This document shows, piece after piece, positions 4,901-8,108 of a DNA stretch of 8,108 nt; position 1 is the first letter of the stretch, and each line of letters begins with the position of its first letter. The position numbers and the translations under genes were made by a program. The DNA comes from Prevotella sp. UBA1378 (GTDB taxonomy: Bacteria; Bacteroidota; Bacteroidia; Bacteroidales; Bacteroidaceae), in assembly GCA_002305505.1 (NCBI GenBank), contig DBRC01000079.1, positions 1-8,108 on the forward strand, given 5' to 3'. The notes beneath the pieces are model-generated. The model was given only the letters and a program-made list of their open reading frames with translations. It had not been told where the DNA came from and did not search any database.

Positions 4901-6840
4901 CCAGCCTGCAAGGCACGGGCGACGGCACCGCTCTGGAGCTGGGCAGCAGTGACGATGGTAGCGGTAGCTGTAAGTGAATCTTTATGTAATGCCTTGTCGG
5001 CAAAGCAGTTGGTTACGGTGCCGCTGTTGTGTACCACTATGGTTGAAGAGCCAATGGAGGCATCGCCGGGATATACCTCTACATAGTTATTGTTAAGAGA
5101 GAGACAGTTCTTGATGATACCAGCATTATTATTATATCCGCAAACACCGCCCGCGGTTTTATTGTTCACGCCACTCCAGCGCTTCTTAAGTGTGGTCTTC
5201 AACACAGCACAATCAGCGATGGTACCGCCATTGTTGCTCGCAATACCAGCCGTATTGTTGTCTCTACCTTGTATCCAAGCGCCGAAGATGGTGATACCCT
5301 GAATGGTACCGTTGTTGGTCTGGGCAATAAGAGCGCTATTGCCAAGTACGGAAGCCGAGCAGAGAGAGAACGTGAGGTTCTTCACAGTGCCGCCGGCAGC
5401 GATAGAACTGAAAAAAGGTTGCTGATCCCAGAGGTCACGATCTTTGTTGAAGTTGGAAATAGTATGTCCCTGTCCGTCGAGAGTGCCGGCGAAGTTGGTG
5501 ATCATAGTCCACGCATTCGATGGACTGTAAGTGGCGAAGTCGATGTTATTTGTCACCTTACCCGTGGTGTAGACATTGCCTGCATTTACCGAGGCGGCAA
5601 AGGTAGCAAAAGTTCCGGGCGAACTGATAGCACAGTATTCGGCAGGGGAAGGGGTAAGGGTAAGGTCCTGCTTCACTGGCTGGTTCACCAGGCTGTCGGC
5701 TGACCATGAATAATAAAGGGTAGAATCGTAAGCCGCACCATAAACTTGCTTTAATAAGTCAGGCTTGGGCATACCTAGGGTTTTACCATAGTTGGTATAA
5801 GCAGTTTGCACGGTGGTAGAGCCATTAGTGTATGTCAAGCGGCACACCTTATTAGCTATATCACTACTTAAAGCAGGCACAGTGTCATAACTAAGAACCT
5901 GTCCCCACACCTGCTCGCTCTGCGAACCTTGCAGCAACCAAGCCACTTCGCCACTCTTCATTTGGGCGGCACTAATTTGTTCTGTGTAGCGGTTATTATC
6001 ACTACCGTTCAGGTAATAACATTCCTCAGCCGCATGAAAATATCCGCTACCATTTACGGAAATAGCATTGGCTCTTCCTCCTCCGGATGCATTACCAGTG
6101 AAAAGGCAGTTGGTTATCTGCCGATCTGTACGAATAGCCATCATACCGGCAATACCCCCCGCATAAGCGCCACTACCGCCAGCAATATTAGTAACAGTAG
6201 CATCCGACCAGCAATTTGTTATCGAGCCTCCAGTCAAGAAGCCTACAATACCACCCAGATAAGTTGAACTGCCATTGACTGTACCACTAAAAGAACAACA
6301 CTGCACATAGCCCTTATTTTCAGCAGCAATGCCGCCACAATAAGGCGCTACAGCCGCAGTAGAGATGACGCTTCCTTGAATATGGAGATTCTTAATGGTA
6401 CCATAATTTTGCTTTATGAAGCCAACCTTTGCACTACTAATTGTATTATAGATATAAAGATTGGTAATAGAAAAGCCATTACCATCGAATGTACCGGAAA
6501 AAGAACTAATGGATGCCCATGACGTGCCAGAAGACTCGCTGCACACAGTTGACAGGTCGATGTCAGCGGTGAGTTTACCGCAGATTGATGTCTTGCCTGC
6601 GTTCACGGAGTCGCGGAACGCTGTGAGGTCTCTGGCATCCTCAATGAGATAGGGATTCGTGGAGGAACCGTCTCCTCCCCCGAAGTTGCCATCGGTGGCA
6701 AATGAAGGCAGATAAAGGCTGCACAATAAAAAGGCTGTCAACAGGCGGAGAGAAGAAAGAAGGGGGCCGTTAAAGGAGTGCCCCCTCCTGATCCTGCTCA
6801 CGCCGTGAGCCTGTGAGTGATAAGTTGAATTATTCTTCAT
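1930..6840 (-). CDS. Giant secreted GLUG-repeat surface protein with type IX-like C-terminal sorting domain
   Basis: This 1636-aa protein is predicted to be exported and displayed at the cell surface; its ligand or substrate cannot be told from sequence. Residues 1-48 form a signal peptide with a long basic n-region (SRIRRGH) and hydrophobic core LRLLTAFLLCSLYLPSFA, with likely cleavage at SFA/TDG. Four modules follow at about 57-322, 402-664, 752-1036 and 1124-1390. Each opens with G.GT...P.LI.....L..FR..VN and an IDL segment, then GTFDGNG..I and GLUG-like beta repeats (GGIAG..NGG.I.NC). Each ends with a cassette like V.AAQLKSG.VA..LQ...VWGQ.L..DT.P.L. Linkers at about 333-398, 671-745 and 1042-1118 resemble InlB/Listeria-Bacteroides-type beta repeats. 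Residues 1400-1580 match a common Bacteroidales C-terminal region (YHGADGWACDDFRITDG, YYTVCLPYDLP, AYRAYLVLP). Residues 1584-1636 (STGISS...VYDLQGRKI...GIYVVNGKKIVKK) are a typical Por-type sorting tail. No catalytic motif was seen; adhesion or matrix binding is only a guess. Confidence 0.93.
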   Translation of the reverse strand: MKNNSTYHSQAHGVSRIRRGHSFNGPLLSSLRLLTAFLLCSLYLPSFATDGNFGGGDGSSTNPYLIEDARDLTAFRDSVNAGKTSICGKLTADIDLSTVCSESSGTSWASISSFSGTFDGNGFSITNLYIYNTISSAKVGFIKQNYGTIKNLHIQGSVISTAAVAPYCGGIAAENKGYVQCCSFSGTVNGSSTYLGGIVGFLTGGSITNCWSDATVTNIAGGSGAYAGGIAGMMAIRTDRQITNCLFTGNASGGGRANAISVNGSGYFHAAEECYYLNGSDNNRYTEQISAAQMKSGEVAWLLQGSQSEQVWGQVLSYDTVPALSSDIANKVCRLTYTNGSTTVQTAYTNYGKTLGMPKPDLLKQVYGAAYDSTLYYSWSADSLVNQPVKQDLTLTPSPAEYCAISSPGTFATFAASVNAGNVYTTGKVTNNIDFATYSPSNAWTMITNFAGTLDGQGHTISNFNKDRDLWDQQPFFSSIAAGGTVKNLTFSLCSASVLGNSALIAQTNNGTIQGITIFGAWIQGRDNNTAGIASNNGGTIADCAVLKTTLKKRWSGVNNKTAGGVCGYNNNAGIIKNCLSLNNNYVEVYPGDASIGSSTIVVHNSGTVTNCFADKALHKDSLTATATIVTAAQLQSGAVARALQAGRTDAVWGQTLNTDDTPMLTGNDSAQVYLVKYLQGSTAFDSIYVNRYDTLNLPTAEKLAGGSYSKYLVYTPAYKTTINDTEMEVTKDTQVTADMQVACSYTATLDLEGSGTTDEPYLISTAENLAAFRDYVNLGNTDISGELTDDIDLSTVCGESIGSWEPIGVIRKGKAMDLTDYSKFTGTFNGNGKSISGLYIYAWVNNSSQAYQGLFGYNGGEILNLHVEGYIYSGDFSGGVAAYNAGKIDKCSFSGNFDNDERRIGGIAGYSNGEISNCWSDAKIKASQYYCGGICGTGDWESGSIVNCLFYGNLFHITLDKETHEEVAEPYYNNNSIVGYFDGTISNCYYLNGTDSKATQVTAEQLKSGYVAHALQNGDSTNVWGQILGTDTVPCLTAADSAQVYLVQFLKNNVAFDTLFVNRYNKFNLPTIQELAGDGYDAEYIYNVSYNTTDGDNEEVAVTADTQVLADMKVNCVLNVGINLNGDGTTENPCLLSTAEDLVKFRNFVNNVRGDVSAKLTKDIDLVSVYGEGTGSWKAIENYNGTFDGAHHTINIGKHEYQDYPGLFGVINSNSKITNLHVEGIITDSISGNDYNGLGGIANMMVGGLVSNCSFSGKLNCAGLGGGIVGNVTKGGKITDCWSDADVYAGEKSGGIAGAFDYLSESNKDNIISNCLFLGTDTSDWMYDPIIYSFNDDDRRDGTVDNCYYINSDFSASGELVTVAQLKSGYVLGKLGSAWAQTLGEDTIPTPCKESKKGSANYIYHGADGWACDDFRITDGTALPVGLEFLAKKLTNSRTFSEGYYTVCLPYDLPVPVNTTYSDFSNVDDAHTTVNFTTGSGNMLSAYQPYMIKVTDRSVNLGGENISVKAQPASTSSTVFVGTVTGLTNEEAANAGAYILQSDNYWHPVKTENTNATIPAYRAYLVLPSASAAKSYRFVVDGVSTGISSVNAGSSISSGAVYDLQGRKIADNYEDVKNSLATGIYVVNGKKIVKK
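2671..3471 (-). repeat. GLUG-type module 4 of the surface protein
   Basis: Residues 1124-1390 contain LNGDGTTENPCLLSTAEDL, LTKDIDLVSVYGEGTGSW, GTFDGAHHTI, GLFG, NLHVEG, NCSFSG, DCWSDADV, NCLFLGT and NCYYIN. The end cassette is shortened to VTVAQLKSGYVLGKLGSAWAQTLGEDTIP. A 17-bp DNA word (TAGCCGCTCTTGAGCTG, plus strand, 2729-2745) is identical to 3809-3825 in module 3. Confidence 0.8.
3733..4587 (-). repeat. GLUG-type module 3 of the surface protein
   Basis: Residues 752-1036 contain LEGSGTTDEPYLISTAENL, LTDDIDLSTVCGESIGSW, GTFNGNGKSISGLYIYAW, GLFGYNGGEILNLHVEG, KCSFSGNF, SNCWSDAKI, VNCLFYGNL and SNCYYLNGT. They end with VTAEQLKSGYVAHALQ...VWGQILGTDTVPCL. The interior DNA, about 3895-4430, is much richer in AT than its edges. 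Confidence 0.8.
4849..5637 (-). repeat. GLUG-type module 2 of the surface protein, divergent
   Basis: Residues 402-664 keep the fold signature (FATFAASVNAG, NNIDFATYSPSNAW, GTLDGQGHTISNF, GGVCGYNNNAGIIKNC) and the AAQLQSGAVARALQ...VWGQTL end cassette. They lack the STVC, CSFSG and CWSDA motifs shared by the other three modules and have an unusual opening EYCAISSPGTFATF. This suggests a different ancestry from modules 1, 3 and 4. Confidence 0.75.
5875..6672 (-). repeat. GLUG-type module 1 of the surface protein
   Basis: Residues 57-322 open with DGSSTNPYLIEDARDLTAFRD and LTADIDLSTVC, then FSGTFDGNGFSITNLYIY. Repeats then carry CSFSG, NCWSDA and NCLFTGN, and the module ends with CYYLNGS and SAAQMKSGEVAWLLQ...VWGQVLSYDTVPAL. 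It is the closest relative of module 3. Cysteines C182, C210, C245 and C274 fall 28-35 residues apart at matching positions in successive repeats. Confidence 0.8.
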
Positions 6841-6943
6841 ACTTTATATTTATTTATTTAATAGTATTGAGTTCGTATTCTACTGTCTTTTGTATTGTTT
6901 ACAAATAGCATTGGGGGTATAAAACATGCCCCGATAGCTCACG

Positions 6944-6975
6944 CAAAATTAGGCAAATTCATGAAATCATTCAAT
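6944..6975 (-). promoter_or_regulatory. Candidate Bacteroidetes promoter for the surface operon
   Basis: On the minus strand TAATTTTG (6951-6944) fits the Bacteroidetes -7 consensus TAnnTTTG perfectly. A TTG core of the -33 element (ATTG, 6975-6972) lies 20 nt upstream. Transcription would start near 6937, giving a 5' leader of about 100 nt before the ATG at 6840. This rests on consensus match and spacing only; the region is AT-rich, so chance matches occur. Confidence 0.5.
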
Positions 6976-7013
6976 AATTAGCTGGAAATTTAGAATAAAG
7001 AATGCATTTTTTA

Positions 7014-7033
7014 GGGGTAAAATGGGGTAAAAA
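7014..7033 (+). promoter_or_regulatory. Tandem 10-bp direct repeat, possible operator
   Basis: GGGGTAAAAT at 7014-7023 is followed directly by GGGGTAAAAA at 7024-7033, differing only in the last base. The period is about one helical turn, and the pair ends 14 bp upstream of the -7 box at 7048. It thus covers the place where a -33 element should be, typical for an activator site replacing a poor -33. A looser copy, GGGGTATAAAAC, occurs at 6914-6925 on the other side of the intergenic region. The binding protein is unknown. Confidence 0.45.
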
Positions 7034-7047
7034 TGATAAAATTGCAT

Positions 7048-7055
7048 TAATTTTG
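7048..7055 (+). promoter_or_regulatory. Candidate -7 box for the LuxR-HTH membrane protein gene
   Basis: TAATTTTG followed by CAG is a perfect TAnnTTTG match on the plus strand, 6 bp before the ATG at 7062. No TTTG/TTG -33 element lies at the usual distance; the tandem GGGGTAAAA repeat lies there instead. Transcription from this box would begin at or very near the start codon, implying a leaderless or near-leaderless mRNA. Confidence 0.45.
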
Positions 7056-7061
7056 CAGCGT

Positions 7062-8108
7062 ATGAGCACGTTTTTGTCATTAGTATCTCTCAAGCATCTC
7101 GTTCGCAGTTTCTATCATTGTTATGCTTCAAACCGCGAGGAACGACTGCGCCTGACGATTTTTCTTTTAGGCGTTTTTATGGTGTTGGGTACCATGCCTC
7201 TGCAGTTTTTTAACATCATGGGGTCGCCTCATCCTTTCTTCCAAGGTGTGACGGCGGTATTCATCTTGCTTACGCTGACAGGGTTAGCTTTATTGCTCAT
7301 GCATGTGATCAATATCACACAGACTCTCAACATCACCTGTATAGGGTGCCAAATACTTCAGTCGATACGTATCGTCATCCTCACCCTTCATCCTGAATTA
7401 GCTTCGTATGACGTGATGATGCTGAATCTTGTCGCCGACTATATCATCCTCCTCCAGTTGATTATGGCCTCTATACCTAAATCGCCGGTCATCGTTACAG
7501 CTATCCAACTGCCCACATTGGCTTTCGCCCATTTTTATCCTCCGCCGGGGCAAGCGCTGTGCAGCACGCAGATATGGCTGTTGTTCACCGTCGTATCGAC
7601 TCTCAGTTGTGTGATGTCGGTGTTTACCCAGACTGCCCTCACCCGCTTGCAGGAGGAGCGGACGGAATACAAGACGATCCAGGACAGCTTCCTGAGTGCC
7701 TTCGGCATTACGAAGAGCGAGCTTGTCACTTTCCTGCAAGTGTGGAAAGGAAACACGGAAAACGATGAGCGGCTCGTACATTTCTTAGACGGGCTCGACA
7801 CTACCGCCCAGGCACGGCTGATCAAAGCAGCGAAATTTGTGGAAGCGGAGCATAAAGGCGACTGTGAGAAAATCGCCGAGCATTTCCCAAACCTCACGAA
7901 GACAGAGCTCAACGTGGCAGCGCTCATCATCAAAGGAAAGACGAAGCACGAGATTGCGGAGATGTTGGAAAAGACAGATAACAACATCGGGACAGTGCGC
8001 ATCAACATCCGCCGCAAGCTGCAACTGTCTTCTGACATCGACCTCAGGGAATACCTCTTATCTCAGGAAAATGGCCAAAAGCCAAAACCGAACTATAACC
8101 CTTTGCGC
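7062..8108 (+). CDS. Multi-pass membrane protein with C-terminal LuxR-type HTH, partial at window end
   Basis: A reading frame from ATG 7062 stays open to the last base (349 codons, no stop), so the 3' end is outside the window. It starts MSTFLSLVSLKHLVRSFYHC. Hydrophobic segments at about 33-50, 63-83, 92-108, 119-137, 141-158 and 169-188 suggest five or six membrane helices. A charged, probably helical linker follows (TRLQEERTEYKTIQDSFL, 193-210), then a cytoplasmic region. Residues 276-322, with PNLTKTELNVAALIIKGKT, EIAEML and GTVRINIRRKLQL, match the LuxR/GerE helix-turn-helix, including LT..E, IA and the recognition-helix I.RKL. This is most simply a membrane-anchored transcription regulator that senses a signal at the envelope. 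No receiver, kinase or ligand-binding domain is recognised. It is transcribed divergently from the surface operon, which it may control. The upstream bases lack a Shine-Dalgarno. M40 is the next ATG but would remove part of the first helix, so 7062 is preferred. Confidence 0.85.
   Translation, partial: MSTFLSLVSLKHLVRSFYHCYASNREERLRLTIFLLGVFMVLGTMPLQFFNIMGSPHPFFQGVTAVFILLTLTGLALLLMHVINITQTLNITCIGCQILQSIRIVILTLHPELASYDVMMLNLVADYIILLQLIMASIPKSPVIVTAIQLPTLAFAHFYPPPGQALCSTQIWLLFTVVSTLSCVMSVFTQTALTRLQEERTEYKTIQDSFLSAFGITKSELVTFLQVWKGNTENDERLVHFLDGLDTTAQARLIKAAKFVEAEHKGDCEKIAEHFPNLTKTELNVAALIIKGKTKHEIAEMLEKTDNNIGTVRINIRRKLQLSSDIDLREYLLSQENGQKPKPNYNPLR

Noticed and set aside
6913..6934. GGGG/CCCC hairpin in the surface-gene leader
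   Set aside because: Only four G-C pairs with a 12-base loop and mismatches beyond; too weak to call a riboswitch or attenuator.
7398..8038. Minus-strand frames of 79-167 aa over the regulator
   Set aside because: They are antisense to an open plus-strand frame with transmembrane segments and a LuxR HTH; no domain is recognisable in them.
1..8108. tRNA, rRNA or CRISPR arrays
   Set aside because: No cloverleaf or rRNA-like sequence noticed; the only repeats are within the surface gene, the IS and short intergenic motifs, without CRISPR-like regular spacers.

Overview
The window looks like accessory chromosome from a Bacteroidales bacterium, most likely a Prevotella/Segatella-type or related Bacteroides-type organism. 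The evidence is a giant secreted GLUG-repeat protein ending in a Por/type IX-like C-terminal sorting domain, promoter boxes that fit the Bacteroidetes TAnnTTTG -7 consensus, AT-rich translation starts without Shine-Dalgarno sites, and a short 'MKKK.YLSP...MAGS' protein of a kind I associate with this order. The genus is inferred.

Layout. Bases 1-37 are a perfect 16-bp hairpin at the window edge. Bases 61-1659 are an apparently intact IS3-family insertion sequence read leftward: imperfect terminal inverted repeats, orfA, an A7G slippage site, orfB with a complete D,D(35)E triad, and a structured non-coding tail of about 250 bp. It ends exactly at the stop codon of a 67-aa gene (1660-1863, minus). 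Upstream of that, separated by 66 bp with no visible terminator, is a 1636-aa secreted surface protein (1930-6840, minus). It has a signal peptide, four GLUG-type repeat modules with repeated linkers, a Bacteroidales C-terminal beta region and a sorting tail. A 221-bp intergenic region carries candidate divergent promoters and a 10-bp tandem direct repeat. On the other side, a plus-strand gene (7062 to beyond the window end) encodes a multi-pass membrane protein with a C-terminal LuxR-type HTH.

How the parts may work together. The divergent pair suggests a membrane-bound transcription factor next to the cell-surface operon it may control. The 67-aa gene is probably co-transcribed with the surface protein. 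The insertion sequence seems to have landed between that operon and the hairpin at 1-37, which may have been the operon's original terminator. The regulatory link and the role of the small protein are inferences. The IS, the repeat protein and the LuxR-HTH membrane protein are directly supported by sequence.
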